NCBI GenBank assembly: GCA_028283745.1
Contig: JAPWJZ010000005.1
Span: forward strand, 1 to 64,000
Direction of reading: 5' to 3'
Source: Micavibrio sp.
Lineage (GTDB): Bacteria > Pseudomonadota > Alphaproteobacteria > Micavibrionales > UBA2020
Length of the DNA stretch: 64,000 bases
Shown here: piece after piece, positions 6,822-20,292 of the stretch
How positions within the stretch are numbered: the first letter of the stretch is position 1
Layout: each line of letters starts with the position of its first letter
Notes under the pieces: model-generated
Database searches by the model: none
The model's input: the letters and a program-made list of their open reading frames with translations, nothing else
Told to the model about the DNA's origin: nothing
Program-made: the position numbers and the translations under genes

Positions 6822-9224
6822 GTGAAAAATTCTTCGTCATCTGTTTCTGTGAAAGTCAAAATCCTTTCTACGATTGGGCTGTTTGCTATTTTTGCCGTTT
6901 CGTTAGGCATATATCATTTTCAATTTTCAGCAAGTGCGCAATACAAAGAAGGCTTAGCGTATCTTAATGGCTCTGGGGTAAATCGAAATAAAGATGAGGG
7001 GATGCGCTTGTTAACAAGCGCTGCTGAAAGGGGAAACGCTGATGCGCAATTTCAACTCGGTGTCATCTACTATCGGGCTGGACGTAGCCAAGAGGGAGCG
7101 AGATGGTATAAAAAATCAAGTGAAAATGGAAATGCAGAAGCTAAAAATATAGTCACCTCACTTGTAAGGCAGGGATTTAAGTTCCAATCCGAGGAAGCGA
7201 TAGCTTGTGGCCAAGCACCCATCGACTGTATTAAGCGTAACCCGGATTCTCTAAAGAGGTATATCTCCCGCGAATTGGTTGATGGATTTACTCAGGTTCA
7301 AGATAAGTTCCTAGAGACGCAAGAGGGGAAAAAATTTCCCAAAGTGAGGCTTGTAAATATTGGCGATAGTTACCCAGCCTTTGCCAAGTTGATGATTGAT
7401 GCAGGTTATAGCTGTGAATCTTTCCGCTTTATTAATCGGGATTTCGATCAATTATCAAGCAATGAACAAGCCAATTTCCTCAGCGGGTTTTATAAATTTC
7501 TTCAGTCGGAAAAAAATCCGTATTCCACGTTGATCCGCGATAAATGTCAGTCCACCGATGAAAGCCAAGATGTAATAAGCATTTCCTTGACAAAGATGGG
7601 GACTGTTTATCAGGTTTCGCAGAAATTTCATTATAAGGCAGGTTATAGTGATCAACTCTTGAGTGATGTTGGGCTCTCCGATGATGAAAGACAAAAGAAT
7701 GATGAAAAAAACCGCTACTCCGGCGCGACTGGAATAAAGTGGGATAGGGACGGATATAAAGGTGATTTATCCCTCAACGACAATTGCCGCACTTGCGGGG
7801 GCGAGACGGAGTACCGAATACAGCTAATCGCGCCTGATTACAAGAATGAAGCAGACGAGTTTTTTTCAAACAATCAAGTCGCTCTGTTTTCTAGTCAGCA
7901 AGAGAAAAGTGCTGATTCTGGAGAAAAAATCTTTGACGGGACGCAGTGTAGACTTAAGCCTGTAGAATGTATCCAAGGTGATCCTGATGCTCTTATGAGA
8001 TATTTTAATAAGGATTTCGACCCGGATTTCGCGCAGCAGCAGGCGCTTTTTCAAAAGCACTCTAGCCAAGAGAAAACCCCGGTAATTAGAGGCTTGAAGA
8101 TTGGGGACTCTTATCAAGAATTTGCAAGTAAGCTTATAAAGCTTGGCTATCTTTGCGATTCTTTCAAAAGTCTTGCACGAGATTTTGACGATCCCGATAT
8201 GTGGCAAGCCTCGTCTATACCTTCTTCGGACTCACCTCAAACTGCACGCCAGTCATTTTATAAAAGATTTTATGTGCATGACGGTAAGGCTACTTCTCTG
8301 AAATCTGATGAGTGTCGGCCATCTACCAGCAGTATGAGTGAGACGCGGCTCTTGGTAAACTTTACCAAGATGGGGACAATTGACAAAATTCGTTGGCACT
8401 TTTATGCAGATAAAGGCCTGTTTAACGAGATGTTGATTGAATCTGGTTTCTCAGATGAGCAGTTGGACAAACTCAAGGATAAAATGCGCTATTCCGGTTA
8501 TTCACATACCGAATGGAAACAAGCATCGTACGATTGGTCATTTTCTGTTCAGGATGGGTGTCTCCACTGTGAAGGAGCAACTGCGTACAATATTGAAGTT
8601 GAAGGACGCGAATACAAAGCATCCGCAGATTCATACTTCGCAGAGAAATATAAATCTGGGCAAGTAGTTAATTATTCCTCAGCCCGGTTTCCCGATAGTG
8701 CAGCCCAGTCGGATGATTCCGCAGCGCTGGAAACCGCATCTAACTGGAACGGTGTTTGGGTTGCGGATGTCGAGAAAACAATTCAGGAAGACCCAAAGGG
8801 CTTCGATGCCGACAATAAGGATTTAATTGCAGGCATGGAGAAAATTAAATTGACGATAATGGGATCAAACGTAGAGTTTCAAGACCCTTTCTATCCTTCA
8901 CTATTCTGCGAAAGACAGGATTTGGGAGAACAGCCGATTTTTTCATTCAATATGTGCTATGCGGAGAATGGAAAGTATGTAGAAGTCGCGTACGGCATCC
9001 ACAATAAAGGAGGAGAGGTTTACTATGAAATCTCGAATGATGCTTCGTTTGATAAATGGCAAAAGCTAGGTGATCCTAATAAGCCGACTGACTACAAAGC
9101 ACCAAAAAGATTGGTGTATTTTAAGAAGCTATCTGAGACAGGAGATGTGAGGCCATCGAAAGCCGTCACAAAGGCGCGTACCGATGACAAGAAACACATG
9201 AACGATGATGACGACGGCGAGTAA
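6822..9224 (+). CDS. Sel1-repeat protein with two tandem copies of an unknown domain
   Basis: The 800-residue protein starts at GTG 6822, with AAGG about eight bases upstream. An N-terminal hydrophobic helix (about residues 11-30) anchors or exports it. Two Sel1/TPR-like repeats follow (about 35-108; AERGNADAQFQLGVIYY, SENGNAEAKNIV). Two copies of one about 200-residue module come next, at about 125-345 and 368-610. Each has PIDCIKRNPDSL or PVECIQGDPDAL, then NIGDSYPAFAKL or KIGDSYQEFASKL with a following Cys, then LTKMGTVYQV or FTKMGTIDKI, then NRYSG or MRYSG, and a CxxC (CRTC or CLHC). A distinct C-terminal part (about 640-780) contains NWNGVWVADVEKTIQED. Sel1 repeats mediate protein contacts; the modules are unrecognised. 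Confidence 0.75.
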   Translation: MKNSSSSVSVKVKILSTIGLFAIFAVSLGIYHFQFSASAQYKEGLAYLNGSGVNRNKDEGMRLLTSAAERGNADAQFQLGVIYYRAGRSQEGARWYKKSSENGNAEAKNIVTSLVRQGFKFQSEEAIACGQAPIDCIKRNPDSLKRYISRELVDGFTQVQDKFLETQEGKKFPKVRLVNIGDSYPAFAKLMIDAGYSCESFRFINRDFDQLSSNEQANFLSGFYKFLQSEKNPYSTLIRDKCQSTDESQDVISISLTKMGTVYQVSQKFHYKAGYSDQLLSDVGLSDDERQKNDEKNRYSGATGIKWDRDGYKGDLSLNDNCRTCGGETEYRIQLIAPDYKNEADEFFSNNQVALFSSQQEKSADSGEKIFDGTQCRLKPVECIQGDPDALMRYFNKDFDPDFAQQQALFQKHSSQEKTPVIRGLKIGDSYQEFASKLIKLGYLCDSFKSLARDFDDPDMWQASSIPSSDSPQTARQSFYKRFYVHDGKATSLKSDECRPSTSSMSETRLLVNFTKMGTIDKIRWHFYADKGLFNEMLIESGFSDEQLDKLKDKMRYSGYSHTEWKQASYDWSFSVQDGCLHCEGATAYNIEVEGREYKASADSYFAEKYKSGQVVNYSSARFPDSAAQSDDSAALETASNWNGVWVADVEKTIQEDPKGFDADNKDLIAGMEKIKLTIMGSNVEFQDPFYPSLFCERQDLGEQPIFSFNMCYAENGKYVEVAYGIHNKGGEVYYEISNDASFDKWQKLGDPNKPTDYKAPKRLVYFKKLSETGDVRPSKAVTKARTDDKKHMNDDDDGE

Positions 9225-9237
9225 GAAGGCGTTTATA

Positions 9238-9444
9238 ATGACTTCCAAATCCATACTTAAAGAAGAAATTCTAAAACTACGCAGGAATTTTCACCTCAAG
9301 TTAGCAGTTAAACGTGGTTTGATTATTCGTGAAGATGACCTGCTAAGATTTTCTGCGAAAACAAGCGACAGCCGATTACAAAACCGCTGTTCAAGGCTGT
9401 CTATCTGGCGCAGAGCGATATTTTTCCTTAGTGCCGGAAAGTAA
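9238..9444 (+). CDS. Small basic hypothetical ORF
   Basis: A 68-codon frame starts at ATG 9238, with AAGAAGG about nine bases upstream, directly after the Sel1 gene. The product is rich in Arg and Lys (EILKLRRNFHLKLAVKRG) with a short hydrophobic end. No family recognised. It may be a real last gene of the transcript or a decayed remnant; coding support is only the start context and position. Confidence 0.35.
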   Translation: MTSKSILKEEILKLRRNFHLKLAVKRGLIIREDDLLRFSAKTSDSRLQNRCSRLSIWRRAIFFLSAGK

Positions 9445-9471
9445 GTGGCAATAAACTAAAGCTGGTTTGTG

Positions 9472-10008
9472 TTATGTTGCCAAGGCACAAATAAATAGTA
9501 ATAAACTACCTATGCCGAATGCGATGCCGCTTATAATGAAGGCTATAAAATCTAGCAACACGTATCCACATACAAGCAAGTCATTAGGCGGTGGGTTTCC
9601 CTTAGATAACTTAAATAACAATTTATCTGTTAGCTTGTGCGCTTTAGAAAGCAATTCCCACGCAGAATATTCTTCTGGCCGTGCGCGTTGAATTGAATCT
9701 TTGTGGCTATCAAAGAAGTCACTCAGCTCTTGAAATAACGGCCTTCTGTCGATGCCGTCCCCCAAATAATCGAATATATATCGTAAGGTGATGGTTAGTG
9801 AGCCGATCAGGAAAAACAGCATTGAAAACTTTGCCAGCCATGAAATACCTTGCGTAACCTCAAAAGATTTCCAAATGAGGGTTATGAGCAAGGCAGCATT
9901 GGCGCTGGCAAGGATGCGCGCAGCTTTCTCGTATTTATCGGAATCTGACCGCTCCTTCAGCTTGGCGGTTAATTCGTCAGCACGTTTTAGAACTTCTTCG
10001 TCACTCAT
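9472..10008 (-). CDS. Small membrane protein, unknown (possible SLATT-like)
   Basis: A 178-residue protein with a charged N-terminal helix, two hydrophobic segments at about residues 31-50 and 58-80, a polar middle (GIDRRPLFQELSDFFDSHK) and a long hydrophobic C-terminal hairpin (about 144-176). This helical-pair layout recalls SLATT-type membrane effectors that pair with nucleotide or RNA sensors, but no signature residue proves it. Its start overlaps the stop of the upstream HEPN-like gene by eight bases, so the two are translationally coupled and probably work together. It converges on the small ORF ending at 9444. The SLATT comparison is a guess from shape. Confidence 0.65.
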   Translation of the reverse strand: MSDEEVLKRADELTAKLKERSDSDKYEKAARILASANAALLITLIWKSFEVTQGISWLAKFSMLFFLIGSLTITLRYIFDYLGDGIDRRPLFQELSDFFDSHKDSIQRARPEEYSAWELLSKAHKLTDKLLFKLSKGNPPPNDLLVCGYVLLDFIAFIISGIAFGIGSLLLFICALAT

Positions 10009-11197
10009 TGGAAACCTTCACTTTTAGTAGGCCAGTTAAATATGCCCCTTCGGGGTCTGATTTGTTGACCATGCCGCATTGCTCTGGAGTGCGGAGGTTT
10101 TTGCACTCTTTGCGAAGTTTCTTATACTTACGTGTTAGATCGTAAACCTCTTTTGGCTTGGTGATTTCGATATACGAGCCACTCGCGTTCATTTCAACTG
10201 TTATTGCAACCAGCATGTTGACGTTGTTGGGGAGGGTTATCATTTTATCCAGCTTCACCAGTTTTTTATCACCTGATTCAGTAACGGATAAACACAGGCT
10301 AAAGATACCCAACCCATCGCGGTAAAACTTTTGTGGCGTAAAAGTTGACTTCGCGCTGCCGCGCTCAAAGTCGAACATCCACAAGTTCGCCAATGTTCCG
10401 CAAATGGACAGGGCGCTATAAAAGCAACTTACCGCATCATGGAGGCTTCGCCCGATTGTCTGATACCGGATATTCATGTTCTCCAGCTGGTTGTGGGTGG
10501 CTTCGACGCTTTGCACAAGCCAAGCATAACGGTCATCATGGGCGACGAGATTTTTAAAAACATCCGGTATTTGATGCCGGAAAATACGGGTATCCGTATC
10601 TTGCTCAATTCTTTGCAGGGCAACCTTTAAGAATTTTTCAGCGGCTGAGTGGGCATGGAAGATTGAAATTTGCGTATCGCCGGGTTTGATGAGAACCAAA
10701 GCAGCCGTTTCAAGTTCATTAATTGCGCGCCATACCATCTCTCGCTGAAGGGGATTCAAGAAGCAGTCGTCAGCCGTGAGGCTGTATAAAAAGCGGAATT
10801 TAGTTGATAGACCAGCAGCGATCCTGCCGACGCTTTCAAAGTATTTTTCTTGAAAATCGTTAGCTACCTTTTGGGGGATGCCTTCAATTTGTTCCACGAG
10901 CTTGACTTGAATTTCATTGAAAGCAATCGGGACGTTTAGAAGGTAGGCAGAGCCATCCAATATAACTGGAATCCGGCCTATGATTCCGTCCCAATCCATC
11001 TTGTCGCCATATTTTGCGATATACCATTTATGAATAGGGTCAAATAATGCTACACGCCCAGCTCCATCCAGAACTGATCCATGAATTTCTTTGAACGCGG
11101 CATTAGGTCGGTATCTGAGAGGCATCCCTTGCGCTACGAATTTTTCGTCCAGAGAGATTAGGCGTTCGGAAATTTGGCTCTCGTCGTGGTGCGACAT
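10001..11197 (-). CDS. Hypothetical protein with HEPN-like central region
   Basis: The 398-residue protein is not recognised as a named family. The middle (about residues 170-280) reads like a HEPN helical bundle. It contains HAHSAAEKFLKVALQ, then HQIPDVFKNLV, and later NIRYQTIGRSLHDAV, the layout in which HEPN proteins place their final helix. The strict RNase motif Rx4-6H is not clearly present, so ribonuclease activity is uncertain. The N-terminal 150 and C-terminal 110 residues are unassigned; the latter looks beta-rich. The start is ATG 11197, with AAGTCTCC a few bases upstream. It is transcribed toward the stator genes and coupled to the membrane protein at 9472. HEPN proteins commonly act in abortive-type defence or toxin pairs. 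Confidence 0.7.
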   Translation of the reverse strand: MSHHDESQISERLISLDEKFVAQGMPLRYRPNAAFKEIHGSVLDGAGRVALFDPIHKWYIAKYGDKMDWDGIIGRIPVILDGSAYLLNVPIAFNEIQVKLVEQIEGIPQKVANDFQEKYFESVGRIAAGLSTKFRFLYSLTADDCFLNPLQREMVWRAINELETAALVLIKPGDTQISIFHAHSAAEKFLKVALQRIEQDTDTRIFRHQIPDVFKNLVAHDDRYAWLVQSVEATHNQLENMNIRYQTIGRSLHDAVSCFYSALSICGTLANLWMFDFERGSAKSTFTPQKFYRDGLGIFSLCLSVTESGDKKLVKLDKMITLPNNVNMLVAITVEMNASGSYIEITKPKEVYDLTRKYKKLRKECKNLRTPEQCGMVNKSDPEGAYLTGLLKVKVSNE

Positions 11198-11531
11198 AGG
11201 AGACTTCTTTCGCTGTTTTTAATATTCAGGAAAGAGGGTAGCACAGAACACCAAGAAGTTCACGCTTTGTTCTAAATCTAAATATGGCAATCTTCGACCG
11301 ATACTTGACACTATGTTAGTTACCAATTGAATAATGCCAAATGCTCCGGCGGTTGCTACGCGAGTGTGGTCTTTTCGATCAGCCATACCTTTGGTTGAAG
11401 CGACGGGCAGGGGGGGTTGACAGGGCAAAAGTGCAGAATAGAGTGTCTTGTGGTTAGCACACATTCTAGCACACTGATTTTGAGACCTTTAAATAGACAA
11501 ATAAATACAGTATCTTACAATAGCCTAAGTT
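11198..11531. other. Gene-free stretch at the island end
   Basis: About 330 bases between the HEPN-like gene and the tRNA fragment. An 81-codon minus frame (11219-11464) is open, but its composition is unconvincing and it has no ribosome site. The sequence is AT-rich near 11480-11530. This is where the HEPN gene promoter must lie; I see no clear -35/-10 pair. Confidence 0.5.
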
Positions 11532-11589
11532 AGACTCAAAATCTTGCTTCCATGAGGAAGCGTCGGTTCGACCCCGACCGGGAGCACCA
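11532..11589 (+). other. tRNA-Leu(CAA) 3' fragment, probable attachment site
   Basis: The sequence contains the 3' half of a class II tRNA. There is an anticodon loop CTCAAAA (anticodon CAA), a long variable arm with stem GCTTCC/GGAAGC and loop ATGA, and a T arm GTCGG-TTCGACC-CCGAC. The 3' acceptor strand is CGGGAGC, then ACCA. The matching 5' strand (GCTCCCG) and a D arm are absent upstream, so it cannot be a functional tRNA. Such 3' fragments are left at the far end of elements that integrate into tRNA genes. The orientation puts the element to the left, with the intact tRNA-Leu outside the window. Confidence 0.85.
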
Positions 11590-11630
11590 TTTTTTCCGTT
11601 GAAATCTTTATCCAAAAAATCGCCCAGCTT

Positions 11631-12629
11631 CTAAACAGCGGGCTTGAAAATCGACAGGCTACTGGCAAGTTCGAATGAGCGCAGACGGGCTTTTTGGTCG
11701 TAGATATGGCCTGTCAGCATTAGTTCGTCCGGCTGCAGGGCTTCAATAAGAACTTTCAGGTCGCGCTCCACGGTGGGCAGGCTGCCGACGAAGGAATAAG
11801 CGAGGGAATGCTCGACCATTGCTTTTTCAGCGGGTGACCAGAAGGATTCAATATCGTCAATGGGCGGCGGCAGCTGGCCCGGCGTGCCACGGCGCAGGTT
11901 CACAAACGCCTGCTGGTGCGAGGTGAAATGGTATTGCGCTTCGGCATCCGTATCGGCTGCCACAATGTTGACCGTCAGCATGAAGTAAGGTTTTGCCAGC
12001 TGTGCGGAAGGAGTGAACGTGCTACGGTAAATTTGCAGCGCATTGCCCAATTCATCCGGCGCAAAATGTGCAGCGAAAGCGTAAGGCAGGCCCAGCGCCG
12101 CCGCAAGCCGTGCGCCGAAAGTGCTGGAGCCGAGAATCCATAGCGGCACGTTCAAGCCTGCTCCCGGAACAGCGCGAATTTTTTGGCCGGGGCTGGCCTC
12201 TTCAAACAAAAACTGCAGTTCCTGAACATCCTGCGGAAAACGTTCGGCTGCTGCCATGCCATCGCGGCGCATGGCGGCGCTTGCAACAGGGTCTGTGCCG
12301 GGGGCGCGGCCAAGGCCGAGGTCTATACGGTCCGGGTAGAGAGAGGCAAGGGTTCCGAACTGCTCCGCGATTACAAGCGGCGAATGGTTCGGCAGCATAA
12401 CGCCGCCGGAACCAACGCGAATTTTTTTGGTGCCGCCCGCGATATGGCCGATGACAACCGACGTTGCCGCGCTGGCAATGCCCGGCATGTTGTGATGCTC
12501 CGCCAGCCAGAAGCGCGTATAGGATTTTTCTTCTGCCAGTTGCGCCAGTTTCAGGCTATTGCGGAATGAATCCGCCGCCGTAAAGCCTTGCGGGATGGGA
12601 CAGAGGTCGAGAATGGAAACGGGGATCAT
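11631..12629 (-). CDS. LLM-class flavin-dependent oxidoreductase (luciferase-like)
   Basis: This is a 332-residue bacterial luciferase-like monooxygenase, a TIM-barrel family that uses reduced flavin to oxidise small organic substrates. Recognisable segments are [58 protein letters not shown] and [14 protein letters not shown], all typical of the alkanal-monooxygenase-like (MsnO8/YhbW) subgroup. I place the start at ATG 12629 because AGGTG lies about seven bases upstream; the longer frame begins with GTG inside that ribosome site. It stands alone next to the island boundary and ends just after the tRNA fragment. The physiological substrate is unknown. Confidence 0.85.
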   Translation of the reverse strand: MIPVSILDLCPIPQGFTAADSFRNSLKLAQLAEEKSYTRFWLAEHHNMPGIASAATSVVIGHIAGGTKKIRVGSGGVMLPNHSPLVIAEQFGTLASLYPDRIDLGLGRAPGTDPVASAAMRRDGMAAAERFPQDVQELQFLFEEASPGQKIRAVPGAGLNVPLWILGSSTFGARLAAALGLPYAFAAHFAPDELGNALQIYRSTFTPSAQLAKPYFMLTVNIVAADTDAEAQYHFTSHQQAFVNLRRGTPGQLPPPIDDIESFWSPAEKAMVEHSLAYSFVGSLPTVERDLKVLIEALQPDELMLTGHIYDQKARLRSFELASSLSIFKPAV

Positions 12630-12735
12630 GAATTGCACCTGAATAACGGAATGATGCCATTAATATAGGCGCGATTACGGTGGCTTCAAGAATGAAGCAC
12701 GGAGTTGAATGTGATGGTATTCGTAAAATGCCGAC

Positions 12736-13707
12736 CTAGAACAAAATACCGCCTTCAAATATCAGCCAAGCCGGGCTTTTGGTATTGCCGTCCATTCCGA
12801 AAGCCGCGCCAGCGCCGGCGTCCATAGCGCGAACATACGACGCATCGGCCCGACCAAAGAATTTTCCGGCTTGGTAGGTCGGCGTAATGGTTGCAGACCA
12901 CGCGGCGCTGCCCGTACCATAGAGCAGATTGGGGGCGAGGGCGCCGCCTTGCGTTGCTATATATTCGCCACAAGCAGCAAGGCTCCAATTTTCATCAAAA
13001 CTATATTTTCCCAGCACCGCCGCACCCCAGCTGGAAGCTGAGCCCGCAAGGCCAATGGCTGTGTCTTGCGGAATGTGGGTGTATTGTAGATATGGCGTTA
13101 CCATCCATGGTGCGGCATTGTAGGTATAAATCAGATTATAAATCTGCGCGTTGACAGTGAAGCGGAAAGCAGACCGGCGGTGTAATTTGCCTGAATACCC
13201 CTGTTTACCGCATTCTCCTGATTCCAGAGCAGGCCGCGCTGCACGTTCATGTTTTGGTAAGTGAACGTATATTCGGCCCCGAAAAGGGTCGGCAACTTGC
13301 CCACCATCAGGCTGAAGTTAACCGTCGGGGCCACTTTAATAAACCCTTGCGGAAGATAGCCATAGGTCTGCTCCGTCATTTTCTTTGTGCGAATATAAGG
13401 CGCAGCAAGCACAGGGATGGAATATTCACCGGCCTCCAGAAAAAACTGGATAATGCAATCCGGCTTTTGCACAAATAGCTGCGCATTGCCAATATCAACC
13501 TGCGCTGCATCAATCCGAGGCCGCTCAAAGCCCCTGATACATATATTTTTCCTGTCGCAAGAATCTCGGCCGAATACGGTTTTTCAATGGCGTATAGGGG
13601 GTCTGCCATAGCAGGCATTAGCGATGATGCGGCAACTTCATCAGCAAAAGCAGCCCTGCAAAAAGCCAGTAAATCGATCAATACGTATGCGACTGTGCTC
13701 TGCCCAT
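12736..13707 (-). pseudogene. Decayed outer-membrane porin gene (BBP2/OmpL-like)
   Basis: Four stretches of one beta-barrel protein lie in different frames. A perfect AGGAGG and ATG at 13707 start MGRAQSHTY and then stop. The signal end (LLAFCRAAFADEV) continues in a second frame to about 13500. The central barrel (YGYLPQGFIKVAPTVNFSL, GKLPTLFGAEYTFTYQN) is in a third frame, 13472-13131, up to LLSASLS. The C-terminal barrel (TVNAQIYNLIYTYN, ending with terminal Phe in FEGGILF) is in another, with residues usually between these parts missing. The terminal Phe and alternating strands mark an outer-membrane barrel. At least three lesions make it a pseudogene. The intact protein would have been an outer-membrane channel. 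Confidence 0.75.
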
Positions 13708-13787
13708 GGCAACCTCCTGAAAACTACCATGTTTCCAGACTTATCGCGGGGCGTATTACTGATCGCGTAAAAAAGCCGTAAAAGACG

Positions 13788-14078
13788 ATGATTTTATTAG
13801 CTATTTACATGACGCAACTTGACCGCGGAGGAATAATAAAAGGTGAAAGCAAGCCGTTATCTTCCCATGCCGGAGTTTCGCAAATGGTTATATTCTCCCT
13901 TATTCAAGCTGCAGCTTTTATTCTTCTTAACGTCAGCGTGGCCAATATGTGGGATGCGGCGGATGGCACCATAAAACGCAAAGCAATGGCTGAAATGACA
14001 GTCGGTTTAGGGCTAGCAATTTTCTCATTCTGCCATAGCTTGCCGCAATTACAGGCCTTTGCCGCAAATGCGCCTTAA
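13788..14078 (+). CDS. Small membrane hypothetical, weakly supported
   Basis: A 96-codon frame has two hydrophobic stretches (about residues 32-50 and 70-90), FSLIQAAAFILLNVSVAN and MTVGLGLAIFSF. Possible starts are ATG 13788, 13809 and an internal one near 13884; none has a strong ribosome site. A GGAGG at about 13827-13831 would better serve a GTG in a different frame that closes after about 130 bases. It converges with gltB. It may be a remnant; no family recognised. Confidence 0.35.
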   Translation: MILLAIYMTQLDRGGIIKGESKPLSSHAGVSQMVIFSLIQAAAFILLNVSVANMWDAADGTIKRKAMAEMTVGLGLAIFSFCHSLPQLQAFAANAP

Positions 14079-14090
14079 TCTTAAATTCGT

Positions 14091-18583
<4,493 letters not shown>

Positions 18584-18587
<4 letters not shown>

Positions 18588-20023
18588 GCCACGGCCTCGC
18601 GCTTTGCATCTATCTGCGCCGCCATATAGGCGTGCATGGCGGCAGCGGCCTCGCGCCCGTCTTTGATGGCCCAGACGACAAGGGACGCACCGCGTACAAT
18701 GTCTCCCGCCGCGAAAACACCGGGCAGGGAGGTCATTTGCGCGTTATTCACTACCAGTGTACCGGCGGCGGTAATGGCAAGGTCTTCCATGCCGAACATG
18801 GCCGGAATATTTTCCGCCTCGAAGCCAAGTGATTTAATGACGAGGTCGGCGGGCACATCAAAATCCGCGTCCGCGACAGGTTCGGGCATACGTCGGCCGC
18901 TGGCATCGGGCGCGCCGAGCTGCATTTTTTGCGCGGAGATGCCGTTGACTTTTTCGCGGCCCAGCAAGCTGAGCGGGGCGGAAAGCCAGACGAATTCAAC
19001 GCCTTCTTCTTCCGCATTCTGCACTTCGCGGGCGGAACCCGGCATATTGTCGCGGTCGCGGCGGTACAGGCACTTGACGGATGATGCGCCTTGCCGCACG
19101 GCGGTGCGCACGCAGTCCATCGCGGTATCACCGCCGCCGATGACGACGACGTTTTTACCGGCGGCGTTGAACGTGCCGTTGTTGAAATTCTCCACCGTAT
19201 CGCCAAGGCCGTGTTTGTTGGCGGCGATCAGGTAGTCAAGCGCCTCGACCACGCCGGGCAGATGGGCGCCTGTTAATGTCAAGTCACGTGATTTATAAAC
19301 ACCGGTCGCAATCAGCAGGCTATCATGCGCGGCGCGAACATTTTCAAACGACACGGTCACGCCAATATCGGTATTGGGCTTGAAGGTAACGCCCTGCGCT
19401 TCCAGCTGCTCGATGCGGCGGGCGACAACGTATTTTTCAAGCTTGAAATTCGGGATACCGTAAACCAGCAAACCGCCAAGACGGTCGTAACGGTCATAAA
19501 CCGTGACCTGATAACCCATGGCACGCAGCATTTCCGCCGCCGCCAAGCCACCGGGCCCCGCGCCGATGATGCCGACGGATTGCGCGCGTTCCTGCTGTGG
19601 CAGGCGCGGCTTGACCCAGCCGTTATCGAAAGCTTTTTCAGTCAGGTATTTTTCAACCGCGCCAATTGTGACAGTGCCGTGGCCGGCCTGCTCGACTACG
19701 CAATTACCTTCGCACAGCCTATCCTGCGGGCAGATGCTGCCGCAGATTTCGGGGAAGGTATTTGTGGCGGATGCCATGGCATAGGCTTCCTCCAGCCTGT
19801 CCTCGGCGGTCAGGCGCAGCCAGTCGGGAATATTATTGTGCAGCGGGCAATAGACCTGGCAAAACGGCACGCCGCATTGGGCGCAGCGGCTGGCCTGGTT
19901 TGCCGTCTTTTCAGCATCGAAGGCTGCATAAATAGCATCAAAATCACGGCGGCGTTCCGACGCGACGCGCTTGTCGGGCATCTGCCGGGGTGTTTTGATA
20001 AATCTCATCATGGTTCTGGTCAA
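18584..20023 (-). CDS. gltD: Glutamate synthase small subunit
   Basis: The 479-residue beta subunit oxidises NADPH and passes electrons to GltB. The N-terminal domain has the two Fe-S cysteine clusters (CAQCGVPFCQVYCPLHNN and CGSICPQDRLCEGNCV). An FAD-binding dinucleotide fold follows (GIIGAGPGGLAAAEML), then the NADPH-binding fold (VVIGGGDTAMDC). The C-terminal FAD contact is GVFAAGDIVRGASLVVWAI. I keep the TTG start at 20023 because AAGGA lies six bases upstream; the ATGs at 20011 and 20008 would be too far from it. The gene is first in a two-gene operon with gltB. Confidence 0.96.
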
Positions 20024-20228
20024 AGCAAGTCCTTACCGGGCAACCGTGAAATCTCGTTTGTGGCAATGCAGCATGAAGGTTTATTTTTATAGAAAACTTA
20101 AGGCGATGGCAAGGGTTTGGCCATGCTGAATAAATTATTCAAATCCAATCCAACCTAATTACATAACCATGATGACTGTTTATTTTTAGAACCGCGTCAT
20201 ACCTTAAATCATGGAAGCAAAAAAACAA

Positions 20229-20266
20229 AAAAGCCCCGCTGAACTATTACGTTCAGCGGGGCTTTT
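20229..20266 (-). terminator. Intrinsic terminator after the glycine-zipper gene
   Basis: A perfect 16-bp stem (AAAAGCCCCGCTGAAC paired with its complement) around a six-base loop. Read on the minus strand it is followed by a T-rich run (CTTTTTTG), so it ends transcripts of the minus-strand gene at 20293 and insulates gltD. Confidence 0.9.
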
Positions 20267-20292
20267 AAAGTTCGTCAGAATGTCAGCGGTTA

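Noticed and set aside
11219..11464. An 81-codon minus-strand ORF near the island end
   Set aside because: No ribosome site, no recognisable protein feature, and located in the gap between the HEPN gene promoter and the att fragment.
1..11589. Integrase, transposase or CRISPR array in the island
   Set aside because: None is visible; the only mobility mark is the tRNA fragment, so the recombinase should lie left of the window.
11532..11589. Functional tRNA-Leu gene
   Set aside because: The D arm and the 5' acceptor strand (GCTCCCG expected) are absent upstream.
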